Shown here: positions 31,999 to 41,065 of the stretch, piece after piece
How positions within the stretch are numbered: position 1 is the first letter of the stretch
How the letters are laid out: the number at the start of each line of letters is the position of its first letter
Assembly (NCBI GenBank): GCA_018228705.1
Contig: CP073694.1
Span: forward strand, 62,001-126,000
Direction of reading: 5' to 3'
Length of the DNA: 64,000 bases
Origin: Dysosmobacter sp. Marseille-Q4140
GTDB taxonomy: Bacteria; Bacillota; Clostridia; Oscillospirales; Oscillospiraceae
Position numbers and translations under genes: made by a program
The notes under the pieces: generated by a model
Database searches by the model: none
What the model saw: the letters and a program-made list of their open reading frames with translations, nothing else
Told to the model about the DNA's origin: nothing

Positions 31999-32979
31999 TC
32001 AGCAGCCCGCGTAGATTCCCTGAAGGGCGACCTCGGGTTCGGAGTAAGGCGCCGCTTCCGCGAAGGCCCAGGCCTCGTCCAGCTCCCGCTCCACGGCGTC
32101 CTGGATCTCTTTGAGCTGTTCGTCCCGGATCCCGTATTCCGTCCGGAGCTTCTCCGGATAGACCTTCAGGGGATCCCGGGCCATCCAGAAGGCCTGCTCC
32201 GCCGGGTCCTTGTACTTCACGCCGGATTCGTTGGGGGCGTGGCCCATCTGGCGCCAGGTCATCAGCTCCAGGATCATGGGTCCCTTCCCGCTGCGGACGT
32301 ATTCCGCCGCCTCCATGGTGGCGGAATAGACCGCCTCCACGTCGTTGCCGTTTTCCACGGTGACGCCGGGGATGCCGTAGCCCTTGGCCCGGGTGCTGAG
32401 ATGGTCCAGGCCCGTCATCTTCCGGAAGTCCTCGGAGATGGCGAAGAAGTTGTTCTGGATGATGACCAGCATGGGCAGCTTGAAGGCCGCCGCCATGTTC
32501 AGTCCCTCGTGGAAGGCGCCCTCGCAGGCGGAGCCGTCGCCGGTATAGGCCACGGCGATGTTGCCCTTGCCCTCGTGCTTGAGGTGATAGGCAAAGCCCA
32601 CGGGCACGGTGTAGCAGGGGCCCAGGGTGCCGCCCAGCACGTAGAGATTCTTGGACACATCGACAAAGTGGGGCTCGCCGGCCTTGCCCTTGCAGGTGCC
32701 GGTGGATTTGAGCAGAGTCTCAGACAAAAGCGTCTTGAGATCGCAGCCCCGGGAGATCTGATGGGCGTGGGACCGATGGTGGGGACAGACGATGTCCCCC
32801 GGCCGGAAGGCCATCATGGACCCCGTGCCGCAGGCCTCCTCCCCGATGCCCAGATGCGTCATGCCCAGGGGTTTTCCGCTGGTATACGCATCCCACAGCC
32901 GCTCGTCGAAGCGGCGGCTTTTGTACATATTCTCATAAAATTTCAGCTGCAGCGCTGTGCCGAATTCTTCCATCGGCAT
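31999..32979 (-). CDS. 2-oxoacid (acetoin-type) dehydrogenase E1 alpha subunit
   Basis: A 326-residue E1 alpha chain with the thiamine diphosphate motif G-D-G-S-A-C-E-G-A-F-H-E-G ending at Q-N-N. It also has the H-H-R-S-H-A-H substrate loop and G-T-G-S near residue 55. It is the first gene of the operon E1 alpha, E1 beta, lipoyl protein, E2 core. No dihydrolipoamide dehydrogenase (E3) gene is present in this operon or window, so E3 must come from elsewhere. The start at 32979 follows AGAAGGAGGT; the longer frame to 33102 lacks such a site. Confidence 0.87.
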   Translation of the reverse strand: MPMEEFGTALQLKFYENMYKSRRFDERLWDAYTSGKPLGMTHLGIGEEACGTGSMMAFRPGDIVCPHHRSHAHQISRGCDLKTLLSETLLKSTGTCKGKAGEPHFVDVSKNLYVLGGTLGPCYTVPVGFAYHLKHEGKGNIAVAYTGDGSACEGAFHEGLNMAAAFKLPMLVIIQNNFFAISEDFRKMTGLDHLSTRAKGYGIPGVTVENGNDVEAVYSATMEAAEYVRSGKGPMILELMTWRQMGHAPNESGVKYKDPAEQAFWMARDPLKVYPEKLRTEYGIRDEQLKEIQDAVERELDEAWAFAEAAPYSEPEVALQGIYAGC

Positions 32980-33446
32980 CCATACCTCCTTCTCCGTTCC
33001 GCCTGCGGGGTCGTTCCCGCCGCAGACGCACGCATCAAGCACACAGGGCCGCACAAATGCGGAGAGACCCTGTGCGTCCCTTTGGATTTCATGGTATGCC
33101 AAGTTTTTGGTTTTTTCAAATACACAGCTTTTATACCGCTGTATTCCAGAAAAGCATAGGCCGCCGGCATCGCCGCCGCCTGCGCTGTGAAGGCGGATCG
33201 GATCTGCTGAAAGGGCGGTGTCAAGAAGCTGTTAACTCTGTTAATTTTTTGTCGAAAGTTCACTGAATCAGATGTGTGTCTCTAAATGCCTCGATAATGT
33301 TGATGGAAAAATACATGATTTTTTGGAATGTGCCGCAATAACTTTTTGAAATTTGAAATTACGCGAATATTTGCTACAATTTGACTATGCCAAGACGTCT
33401 GGAACACAATGCAAATGTGCAAAATATGCGATTTTAGGAGGAATTT
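32980..33446. other. Divergent 467-bp intergenic region
   Basis: This separates the minus-strand E1 alpha operon from the plus-strand TRAP operon. The half near the TRAP genes is AT-rich and holds a plus-strand promoter. A direct repeat TGTTAA-CTC-TGTTAA at about 33230-33244 could be a regulator site. I find no clear minus-strand promoter and no gene. Confidence 0.5.
33353..33380 (+). promoter_or_regulatory. Promoter for the TRAP transporter operon
   Basis: TTGAAA (33353-33358), a 16-base spacer and TACAAT (33375-33380) lie about 65 bases before the dctP-like start, in AT-rich sequence. Confidence 0.55.
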
Positions 33447-34520
33447 ATGAAAAGATTGTATGCGTTGATCCTGGCCCTTGCAATGGCACTGTCCCTGGCT
33501 GCCTGCGGATCTTCCGACAGCGGCGAAACCGAGCAGACCGACGACGGCGCTGCCGCCGAGACCACGGACGACGGCGCTGCCGCCGAGGTGGAAGAACTGA
33601 CCATCAACCTCTATAACCCCGTGGCCGGCGAGGTCACCGACACCTCCTACACCATCTTTGCCGACAAGGTGTCCGAGCTGTCCGGCGGCAAGATCACCTG
33701 CAACATCACTCCCGCCGGCACCCTGGGCGCCGAGCGCGAGGCCACCCAGCTGCTGCTGATGGGCGACATCGACATGGGCGTGTTCTCCATCGACGGTCTG
33801 GACTGGCTGGTCCCCGACGTGGGCATGTCCTGGATCTGCCTGCCGGGTCTTCTGACCTCCTATGAGGAAGTGGACGAGTACTACAACAACGGCTGGATGT
33901 TCGAGCGCCACAAGGAAGTGGCCGCCGAGCACGGTGTGGACCTGATCTGCCCGGGTGAGTTCGGCCTGAAGGTCTACATGGGCACCGGCGAGCCCATCCG
34001 CACCATGGACGACTTCAAGGGCAAGATCATCCGGATCCCCGACGTGCAGTTCCACCACGACTACATCGAGGCCCTGGGCGCCATGCCCGTCAGCGGCATC
34101 GACATGTACACCGGCCTGCAGCAGGGCACCATGGACGCCGTCCAGAACAACATCCCCGCCTCCGAGCTGTTCAAGCTGGAGGAGGTCATCGACTGGATCA
34201 CCCTGACCTGGGATATGTACGGCAACAACTTCTGGGTCGCCAACGGCGATTTCACCGCCTCCCTGTCAGACGCCCAGCGTGAGATCATCTACACCGCCGC
34301 CGAGGAGGCCGCCCAGTACATCCGCGACACCTACCGCGAGGTCAACGACACCTGGGTCGAGGAGTGCAGAAACAATCCCGACATCGAGGTCATCGACATC
34401 AGCGATGAGATGAAGGCCGAGATGCAGGAGATCGGCTATCAGATCTGGGAGGAGTACCGCGACAAGTTCGATCCCGTGGCTATGGAGCGGATCTTCGAGG
34501 AGTTCTATCCTGCGGACTGA
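33447..34520 (+). CDS. dctP: TRAP transporter substrate-binding lipoprotein (DctP family)
   Basis: This 357-residue secreted solute-binding protein has an N-terminal signal peptide ending in a lipobox L-A-A-C with Cys20, then an acidic Gly/Ser/Ala linker. The DctP domain has G-T-L-G-A-E-R-E-A-T near residue 90, the arginine region I-R-I-P-D-V-Q near 195 and G-L-Q-Q-G-T-M-D-A-V-Q-N-N near 225. The conserved Arg normally pairs with a carboxylate on the ligand, so an organic acid or sugar acid is likely. The start follows TTAGGAGGA. It heads the TRAP operon. Confidence 0.9.
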   Translation: MKRLYALILALAMALSLAACGSSDSGETEQTDDGAAAETTDDGAAAEVEELTINLYNPVAGEVTDTSYTIFADKVSELSGGKITCNITPAGTLGAEREATQLLLMGDIDMGVFSIDGLDWLVPDVGMSWICLPGLLTSYEEVDEYYNNGWMFERHKEVAAEHGVDLICPGEFGLKVYMGTGEPIRTMDDFKGKIIRIPDVQFHHDYIEALGAMPVSGIDMYTGLQQGTMDAVQNNIPASELFKLEEVIDWITLTWDMYGNNFWVANGDFTASLSDAQREIIYTAAEEAAQYIRDTYREVNDTWVEECRNNPDIEVIDISDEMKAEMQEIGYQIWEEYRDKFDPVAMERIFEEFYPAD

Positions 34521-34591
34521 GCAATCTGACCGGGGTGCTGATGGAGCCGCTTTCCGTCAGCACCCCCCTTTGAGAGAAAGGCAGGTTCCCT

Positions 34592-35164
34592 GTGAATCAA
34601 ATGAAATTTGACAACAAGCTGTATGAGTTTGTCTATAAACTCAACCGGGTGTTCGGAAAGATCGAGGAGATCCTCTCCATCATCACCCTGTGGCTGCTGA
34701 TCATTGTGTGCGTCGTGTTCATCTCCGCACGCTTCATCTTCCACATCCCCACCCCCTGGGCCGATGAGCTGGCGCGGTATTTTCTGATCCTGCTGGGCTG
34801 GATGGGCGCAGCCTTTGCCTCCTCCCACAACGATCACCTCAACATCGATATCATCAGCACCGTGGTCCAGAAGCGGTCCAAAAATCCAGAGAAGATCCTG
34901 GCGGTGGCCGACCGGATCTCCCAGATTTTGTCCCTGGCGTTTTTGCTGGTATTTCTGTATTTCTACACCATTTTTGTCATTAAAATGTATGAGACGGGCA
35001 CGCCCTCTTCCACCCTGCCCTGCGACATGTGGGTCCCCATGAGCCTGGTGCTGATCGGCGGCGTCCTGATCCTGGTCCACAGCCTCTGCTATGCCATCCT
35101 GCCCAAGAAGTACTGGGAGGGGCAGCAGCAGGAGGACACCGCTGAAAAGGAGGAGGAGAACTAA
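34592..35164 (+). CDS. dctQ: TRAP transporter small membrane subunit (DctQ family)
   Basis: A 190-residue protein with four hydrophobic helices (about residues 27-48, 60-78, 105-125 and 145-165). The DctQ signature F-H-I-P-T-P-W-A-D-E-L-A-R-Y lies near residue 50. It pairs with DctM to form the sodium-driven importer. The start is given as GTG 34592 behind GGCAGG; an ATG three codons on is possible. The stop overlaps the next gene's ATG by one base. Confidence 0.88.
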   Translation: MNQMKFDNKLYEFVYKLNRVFGKIEEILSIITLWLLIIVCVVFISARFIFHIPTPWADELARYFLILLGWMGAAFASSHNDHLNIDIISTVVQKRSKNPEKILAVADRISQILSLAFLLVFLYFYTIFVIKMYETGTPSSTLPCDMWVPMSLVLIGGVLILVHSLCYAILPKKYWEGQQQEDTAEKEEEN

Positions 35165-36465
35165 TGGAAGTCTTGCTTGTATTTCTGGTGATTTTCCTTG
35201 GCACCTCCCTCCTGTTCCGGATGCCCGTGGGCTTTTCCATCGGCCTGGGCGGTGTGGGCGCCTTCCTGATCTACGGCTTCTCCACCACCTCCATGGCCCA
35301 GTCCGCCTTCTACGGCACCAACAACTTCTCCCTGCTGGCCATCCCCTTCTTCCTGTTCGCCGGCGCGGTGATGGAGTACTCCGGCATCTCCCGGAGCATC
35401 TTCGCCTTCGTGGACTCCTTTGTGGGCCGCTTCCGGGCCAGCACCGGCACCGTGGCCGTGTTCGCCTGCGCCGCCTTCGGCGCCCTGACCGGCTCCACCC
35501 AGGCCACCATCGCCTCCATCAGCAAGATCGTGTTCCCGGAGATGGACAAGCGGGGCTATGAGCCCGCCTACCAGGCCGCGCTGATGGCCTCCGCCGGGTT
35601 CCTGGGCGTGCTGATCCCCCCCAGCATGACGGGCATCGTCTATGCCACCGCCTCCAACATCAGCATCGCCGACGCCTGGATGTCCACCCTGCTGCCGGGC
35701 ATCCTCATCGCCATTATGTACTCTGTGGTGAACTTCTTCCACCGCCGCAAGGTGGAGCCGAAGGTCACCGAGCCCTTCCACGCCGGCGCCTACGTCAAAA
35801 ACATCGGCGTGAGTACCAAGAACGCCTTCTGGGCGCTGATGATGCCGGTCATCATCTTCGGCGGCATTTACGGCGGCGTATTCACCGCCACCGAGGCCGG
35901 CGCCATCTCCGCGCTGTACGGCCTTGTGTACTATGTGATCCGCAAGCGGGTCCGGCCCGAGGCCGTCAGCGGCAACGTCAAGGACATGATGAAGTTCACC
36001 ATCAGCCTCACGGGCATCATCCTCTTCATCATGACCACCGCCAACATCGCCTGCAAGGCCATCGCCTTCTCCGGCGTGTCCCAGGAGCTGGTCACCTGGA
36101 TGACCACCCACATCGAGTCCCCCATCGTGTTCATGCTGATCGTGAACGTGATCTTCCTGATCTGCGGCATGTTCATCGACAGCAACGCCGCCATTTTGCT
36201 GTTCGTCCCGCTGCTGACCCCCATCGCCGATGCCTACGGCATCGACCAGGTGCAGCTGGCCGGCATCATCCTGGTGAACCTGTGCGTGGGTGCCATCTCT
36301 CCCCCGTTCTGCATCAACGTGTTCGTGACCACCAAGCTGAAAAACGTCAAGTTCGTGGATGTGATCCACTACATCTGGCCGTATCTCTTCTGCTGCATCA
36401 TCGTGCTGCTGCTGATGTGCTTCATCCCCGGGCTGTCCACCTGGATGCCCAGCCTGTTCAACTGA
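35164..36465 (+). CDS. dctM: TRAP transporter large permease subunit (DctM family)
   Basis: This 433-residue polytopic protein has about 12 hydrophobic segments and the DctM family motifs: A-I-P-F-F-L-F-A-G near residue 60, G-A-L-T-G-S-T-Q-A-T near 100, L-I-P-P-S near 155 and a late C-V-G-A-I-S-P-P-F. It forms the transport path. A terminator follows, so the downstream VOC-SDR-ADH genes have their own start. Confidence 0.92.
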   Translation: MEVLLVFLVIFLGTSLLFRMPVGFSIGLGGVGAFLIYGFSTTSMAQSAFYGTNNFSLLAIPFFLFAGAVMEYSGISRSIFAFVDSFVGRFRASTGTVAVFACAAFGALTGSTQATIASISKIVFPEMDKRGYEPAYQAALMASAGFLGVLIPPSMTGIVYATASNISIADAWMSTLLPGILIAIMYSVVNFFHRRKVEPKVTEPFHAGAYVKNIGVSTKNAFWALMMPVIIFGGIYGGVFTATEAGAISALYGLVYYVIRKRVRPEAVSGNVKDMMKFTISLTGIILFIMTTANIACKAIAFSGVSQELVTWMTTHIESPIVFMLIVNVIFLICGMFIDSNAAILLFVPLLTPIADAYGIDQVQLAGIILVNLCVGAISPPFCINVFVTTKLKNVKFVDVIHYIWPYLFCCIIVLLLMCFIPGLSTWMPSLFN

Positions 36466-36493
36466 GGTCCGGTCCATCAGGACGTTCCCTTCC

Positions 36494-36540
36494 AAAAGAC
36501 CGGGTCTGACGCCCCATCGGCGCCGGGCCCGGTCCTTTTC
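36494..36540 (+). terminator. Intrinsic terminator after dctM
   Basis: A 7-bp outer stem (36498-36504 with 36528-36534) with inner GGCGCC pairing is followed by CTTTTC and preceded by AAAA. A possible promoter -10 (TATAAT near 36630) for the next gene follows, without a clear -35. Confidence 0.65.
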
Positions 36541-36687
36541 TCCGCCGCCGGGCCGGAGGTATAACCGGCGGGAATGGCGGCGGCAAAGCGAGAGCTATTA
36601 TACAAATTCCCCCGGTTGGGGCTATAATTCCAAGTAAGAAAATGCGGCGCCCGCAGGGCGCTTGAACAGACGGAAAGGACGGAGATC

Positions 36688-37209
36688 ATGAAAAAAGCAA
36701 AACCGGAAGTGGTCTTTCAGGTAGGTATGGTGGTCCGGGACGCGGAGGAGAAGGTCCGGGCCCTGAAACAGTGGTTTGACTTCGAAGAGGACAGCATCGT
36801 GGTCAAGGACACCCGCACCATGACGGAGCAGGGGATCTTCCACGACAACCAGTACCTGGGCAAGCCCGCGGAGTTCTACATCAAGACCATCCGCCTGAGC
36901 TTCGGCGGGATCGACTTCGAGTACATCGAGCCCCTCAATCAGGCCGGCGGGGACCCCTTCTCCGACTGGCTGCTGGAGCACGGCGAGGGCATCCACCACA
37001 TCAACGTGAAGTTTGAAAACCGGGAGCGCCTGGTGGAGAACATGGAGCAGCTGGGCGTCCCGGTGCTCCACAGCGCCAAGATGCGGGACAAGGGCTACTC
37101 GTTCTATGACCTGCGCAGCCAGTTCGGCTTCATCGCGGAGGTCGGCGAGATGGTGGTGGGCCCCATGGCGGAGGCCTATTACAGGGACCGGGGCGGAAAG
37201 CCCGTCTGA
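36688..37209 (+). CDS. VOC (glyoxalase-fold) protein
   Basis: This 173-residue protein has two beta-alpha-beta-beta-beta modules of the vicinal oxygen chelate fold. Likely metal ligands are Gln in V-F-Q-V-G-M-V-V, Glu in D-F-E-Y-I-E-P, His in G-I-H-H-I-N-V and Glu in F-I-A-E-V. That set resembles methylmalonyl-CoA epimerases and other VOC isomerases more than ring-cleaving dioxygenases. The exact reaction is unknown. It opens the metabolic part of the cluster and is followed by SDR, ADH and three TIM-barrel genes in one direction. Confidence 0.75.
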   Translation: MKKAKPEVVFQVGMVVRDAEEKVRALKQWFDFEEDSIVVKDTRTMTEQGIFHDNQYLGKPAEFYIKTIRLSFGGIDFEYIEPLNQAGGDPFSDWLLEHGEGIHHINVKFENRERLVENMEQLGVPVLHSAKMRDKGYSFYDLRSQFGFIAEVGEMVVGPMAEAYYRDRGGKPV

Positions 37210-37278
37210 GCGCCGGGCTCCCATCCAACAAACAAGACGGCGGCCGGCGGCCGCCGCAGGATACAGAAGGAGGATACC

Positions 37279-38070
37279 ATGAAACAACTTGAAGGCAAGG
37301 TCGCCATCGTCTCCGGCGGCACCAAGGGCATTGGATACGCCATCTCCAGCACGCTGGCCGCCCAGGGCGCCCGCGTGGTGATGGTGGGCACGGACCGCAC
37401 CGCGGCCGAGAAGGCCGCGGCGGAGATCGCCACCCAGGGCGGCACTGTTCTGCCGGTGGCGGCGGATCTGACCACGGAGGAGGGCCGGACGGCGGTCCTG
37501 CGGGAGACGCTGAACGCCTATTCCAAGGTGGACATTCTCATCAACAACGCCGGCTGGGGCTGCAAGACGTCCTTCCTGGAGACCACCATGGAGGGCTTTG
37601 ACCGCTCCATCAACCTCAACCTGAAGGGCACCTATTTCATGACCCAGGCCGTGGCCGCCCAGATGGTGGCCCAGGGTACCGGCGGGCGGATCGTCAACAT
37701 CTCCTCCACCGCCGCCCTCCAGGGCGAGCGCAACTCCACCATCTACTCCGCCACCAAGGCCGGCATCATGGCCTTCACCCGGGCCCTGGCCCTGGAGATG
37801 GGGCCCTACGGCATCAACGTCAACTGCGTGGCTCCGGGCTTCACCCGCACCAACAACAACGGCCACGTCCCCGCCTCCATCGACGAGAACTTCCTGGCCA
37901 TCACCCCCACCCAGCGCATCACCGTGGCCCAGGACATCGCCAACGCCTGCCTGTTCCTGGTGTCCGACGGCGCCAGCCAGATCACCGCTCAGGTACTCTC
38001 CGTGGACGGCGGATACAGCGGCACCCGCGCCATGCAGGCGGCCCAGACGGCCTCCATGCAGCGCAAATGA
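37279..38070 (+). CDS. Short-chain dehydrogenase/reductase
   Basis: This 263-residue classical SDR has the NAD(P) motif S-G-G-T-K-G-I-G near residue 12, N-N-A-G near 88, catalytic Ser in I-S-S-T and Y-S-A-T-K near 155-159. The C-terminal V-D-G-G-Y is intact. It oxidises or reduces an alcohol/ketone on a small substrate, probably a polyol or sugar acid given the context. The start follows AGGAGGATA. It lies 19 bases before the alcohol dehydrogenase gene. Confidence 0.88.
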   Translation: MKQLEGKVAIVSGGTKGIGYAISSTLAAQGARVVMVGTDRTAAEKAAAEIATQGGTVLPVAADLTTEEGRTAVLRETLNAYSKVDILINNAGWGCKTSFLETTMEGFDRSINLNLKGTYFMTQAVAAQMVAQGTGGRIVNISSTAALQGERNSTIYSATKAGIMAFTRALALEMGPYGINVNCVAPGFTRTNNNGHVPASIDENFLAITPTQRITVAQDIANACLFLVSDGASQITAQVLSVDGGYSGTRAMQAAQTASMQRK

Positions 38071-38089
38071 CCACGGGAGGAGCGAAAAT

Positions 38090-39187
38090 ATGACTGGAAA
38101 GATCGCGTATTTCGGAAAAGACGGCAAGGTGGGCTTCGTGAGCCACGAGCTCCCTGAGCCGGGTCCCGGCGCTCTCCTGGCCCGGGTGCTGAGCAGCAAC
38201 ATCTGCGGCTCCGATGTGAAGAACTGGAAAAGCGGCGTGTCCCTGGGCGTGGGCGGGGAAAAGACCTGCCAGGGCCATGAGTTCGTGGGCCGCATCGAGC
38301 GGCTGGGTGAGGGCGTGACCACCGACTACGCCGGACAGCCCATCCAGGTGGGCGACCGGATCGTGGCGGCCTACTACATCACCTGCGGCGAGTGCCGGGC
38401 CTGCAAGATGGGCCGGTATGACCAGTGCGAGAACGCCTACATCCACCTGGGCCAGTCCCCGGAGGACTTCCCCTACTTCTCCGGCACCTTCGCCACCCAT
38501 TACTACATCCATCCCAAGCAGCACTTCTACAAGGTGCCCGACACCCTGCCCGACTCCCTGGCCGCCGGCGCCAACTGCCGCTTCTCCCAGATCTACTACG
38601 GTCTGGAGCATGTGGGCCTGGCCGCCGGAGAGACGCTGCTGATCCAGGGCGCCGGCAGCATGGGCCTCTACGCCGCCGCCATCGCCAGGGAGGCCGGCGC
38701 CACCACCATCGTTATCGACAGCGTCGCCGACCGGCTGGAGATGGCCAAGCGCTTCGGCGCGGACCACGTCATCAACATGACGGACCTGCCGGAGCTGGCC
38801 GACCGGGAGAGAGCCGTGCGGGAGCTGACCGGCGGCCGCGGCGCGGACGTGGCCGTGGAGGTCACCGGCGTGGCCGCCGCCGTGGAGGAGGGCTTCCACC
38901 ACCTGGCCCCCATGGGCCGGTACGTCATCATCGGCACCAACGTCCTCTCCGCCAAGGCCACCCTCTCCCCCGGCTATATTACCCGCAAGAGCCTGACGGT
39001 CACCGGCGTGGCCCGGTATCTGCCGGAGTATCTGCACAAGTCCCTGCTGTTCCTGGACAAGTTCCAGCACAAGTACCCCTTCGACGAGTTCTCCACCGGC
39101 ACCTACACCCTGGACCAGCTGGAGGAGGGCATGCAGATGGTGGCCGACCGCAAGGTCATCCGCGCGGTGGTCACGCCGGAATTGTGA
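38090..39187 (+). CDS. Zinc-dependent alcohol/polyol dehydrogenase (MDR family)
   Basis: This 365-residue medium-chain dehydrogenase has the catalytic zinc ligands Cys in N-I-C-G-S-D and G-H-E near residue 62. The structural-zinc loop C-G-E-C-R-A-C ends at a fourth Cys in Y-D-Q-C, and the Rossmann motif is G-A-G-S-M-G. It is most like sorbitol/threonine dehydrogenase-type enzymes. With the SDR it provides two consecutive redox steps in the putative pathway. The start follows GGGAGGAG. Confidence 0.87.
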   Translation: MTGKIAYFGKDGKVGFVSHELPEPGPGALLARVLSSNICGSDVKNWKSGVSLGVGGEKTCQGHEFVGRIERLGEGVTTDYAGQPIQVGDRIVAAYYITCGECRACKMGRYDQCENAYIHLGQSPEDFPYFSGTFATHYYIHPKQHFYKVPDTLPDSLAAGANCRFSQIYYGLEHVGLAAGETLLIQGAGSMGLYAAAIAREAGATTIVIDSVADRLEMAKRFGADHVINMTDLPELADRERAVRELTGGRGADVAVEVTGVAAAVEEGFHHLAPMGRYVIIGTNVLSAKATLSPGYITRKSLTVTGVARYLPEYLHKSLLFLDKFQHKYPFDEFSTGTYTLDQLEEGMQMVADRKVIRAVVTPEL

Positions 39188-39214
39188 GCGCTGATTTGAC
39201 AAGGAGGAAATACC

Positions 39215-40060
39215 ATGGGCAGATTTCAATTCGGCGTCTGTGAGTTCAGCTTCCCCTGCTGGGGTCCCCTGGCCTTGCAGATGGCCCACGAGGCGGGCTA
39301 TACGGGGATGCAGCTGGCGGACGCCGGCGGCTCCACCAACGCCTATCCCCTGAACAACAAGCGGGTCCAGGACAGCTATCTGGAGGCCTCCGCCAAATAT
39401 GGCATCCAGCTCCAGTCCATCCACCTCTACACCCTGGTCCGCCAGAACTTCATCCGGTACAGCCAGAGCTCCCCGGAGGGGCAGGAGTGCATGGAGAGCA
39501 TCAAAAACGGCATCATCGCCGCCTCCGAGATGCACATTCCCACCGTCATGATCGAGGGCATGCGCATGTACGGCGCCGCCCAGCACCAGCACGTGCTGGA
39601 CATGTACAAGTACGCCGTGCAGGTGGCCGGGGACTACGGCGTCCAGATCGCCATGGAGACGGACGTCACCCTGGAAAACCACTTCAAGTTCCTGGATCAG
39701 TTCGACGGGAAGCTGAAGCTGTGCTTCGACACCCACAACCCCGTCATGTACGGCACCGGCTATCCCCCCGACATGATCCGGGCCCTGGGCAAGGACCGCA
39801 TCGACCACTTCCACATGAAGGAGTCCCAGCCCGACGCCGAGGGCTTCGTCACCAAGGAGACGGCTCCCATCGTGCTGCTGGGCCAGGGCGGGACGTTCTT
39901 CAAGGAGTCCGTCCAGGCCATCAAGGACATCGGCTACGAGGGCTGGATCATCTCCGAGACCTTCTACAACCGCCGCAACATGAACGAAAACGGCATGGAC
40001 TACGTCTCCTCCGCCAAGCGGGACGTGGAGACGCTGAAAGCCGCCTTCGGCGAGGACTGA
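39215..40060 (+). CDS. TIM-barrel sugar isomerase/epimerase-like protein, paralog 1
   Basis: A 281-residue AP-endonuclease-2/xylose-isomerase-like TIM barrel. Four likely metal ligands are seen: Glu in I-A-M-E-T-D, Asp in C-F-D-T-H-N, His in D-H-F-H-M-K-E-S and Glu in I-I-S-E-T-F. This is the set used by hydroxypyruvate isomerases, inosose dehydratases and keto-sugar 3-epimerases. It is the first of three tandem paralogs sharing F-G-x(4)-F near the N terminus, M-K-E/D-S, and G-Q/E-G near the end. The start follows AGGAGGAA. Confidence 0.85.
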   Translation: MGRFQFGVCEFSFPCWGPLALQMAHEAGYTGMQLADAGGSTNAYPLNNKRVQDSYLEASAKYGIQLQSIHLYTLVRQNFIRYSQSSPEGQECMESIKNGIIAASEMHIPTVMIEGMRMYGAAQHQHVLDMYKYAVQVAGDYGVQIAMETDVTLENHFKFLDQFDGKLKLCFDTHNPVMYGTGYPPDMIRALGKDRIDHFHMKESQPDAEGFVTKETAPIVLLGQGGTFFKESVQAIKDIGYEGWIISETFYNRRNMNENGMDYVSSAKRDVETLKAAFGED

Positions 40061-40109
40061 ACGCCCCTTCCGGCACACAGCCTGATACGAACCGAGAAAG
40101 GAAGCGGAA

Positions 40110-40952
40110 ATGAGCGGATATAAATTCGGCACATACGATTTTTGCTATCCGGTGATCGGACCGGCCGCCTTTGAGCTGGCCGGCGCCGCCGGATACGACG
40201 GCGTCTGCATCTGCGACCTGGGCGGCGCCAAGCGCAACTTCCCCCTTCTGCAAAAGCGGATCCAGGAGATGTACCTGGAGGCGGCCCGGCAGTACGGCGT
40301 GACGATCCAGGGCTACCAGCTGCTCCAGATGAACCACCCCAAGCAGCGCTATGAGCATTTCAGCCCCGGCTCCCCGGAGGGCGAGCTGGGCCGGCTGAGC
40401 GTTTCCAGGGCCGCGGAGATCTGCGCGGCCATGAGGATCCCCTTCGTCAAGATCGAGACCACGGGGATGTTCGACGGCGACGACAAGCGCAACGTCCTGG
40501 AAAACTACAAGGCCTACGCCCGCATCTGTGAGGACGCCGGCATCCGGCTGCTGATCGAGACGGATATGACCCTGACGCGGCTGTGCGATTTTCTCGACAG
40601 CGTGGGCCACGGCCTCAGGGCCTGCGTGGACACCAGCGACATCCTGCGCTACGGCACCGGTGATCCGGCCCAGGTCATCACCTCCCTGGGCCGGGAGCGG
40701 ATCGGTCTGGTCCAGATGAAGGACAGCCGCATGAACCGCTACGGCTACATCACCGCCCGGAGCGACCTGGCCGCACCTCTGGGCCAGGGGGACTCCAGGC
40801 TGGAGGAGGCCGCCCGGGCCGTTCGGGACATCGGCTACGACGGCTGGATCTTCGCCAAGAGCGTGGTGTATCTGGACGGCTTCGCGGGACAGGACTACAT
40901 CGCCCTGGGCAAGAGCGACGTGGCCGCGCTGCGCAGGGCCTATCTCAGCTGA
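40110..40952 (+). CDS. TIM-barrel isomerase/epimerase-like protein, paralog 2 with altered metal site
   Basis: A 280-residue paralog that aligns along its whole length with its neighbours. Two of the four expected metal ligands are changed. The His of D-H-F-H-M-K-E-S is Gln in G-L-V-Q-M-K-D-S, and the Glu of S/A-E-T-F-Y is Lys in F-A-K-S-V-V-Y. The other two (Glu in L-I-E-T-D-M, Asp in C-V-D-T-S-D) remain. The frame is intact and codon use resembles the neighbours, so the change looks selected rather than decay. It may be a non-catalytic partner or have a metal-independent activity. The start follows GAAAGGAAG. Confidence 0.82.
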   Translation: MSGYKFGTYDFCYPVIGPAAFELAGAAGYDGVCICDLGGAKRNFPLLQKRIQEMYLEAARQYGVTIQGYQLLQMNHPKQRYEHFSPGSPEGELGRLSVSRAAEICAAMRIPFVKIETTGMFDGDDKRNVLENYKAYARICEDAGIRLLIETDMTLTRLCDFLDSVGHGLRACVDTSDILRYGTGDPAQVITSLGRERIGLVQMKDSRMNRYGYITARSDLAAPLGQGDSRLEEAARAVRDIGYDGWIFAKSVVYLDGFAGQDYIALGKSDVAALRRAYLS

Positions 40953-41065
40953 CCGTTCTCCGGAGGCAGTCCCCTGCCTTCGCCGCGGCGGTGAAGGGCA
41001 CGGCGCCGCCGCGGGCCGCTGGACTATCCGGCCCCGGAACTTCCCTAAAGAGGAGCACGACCGAT

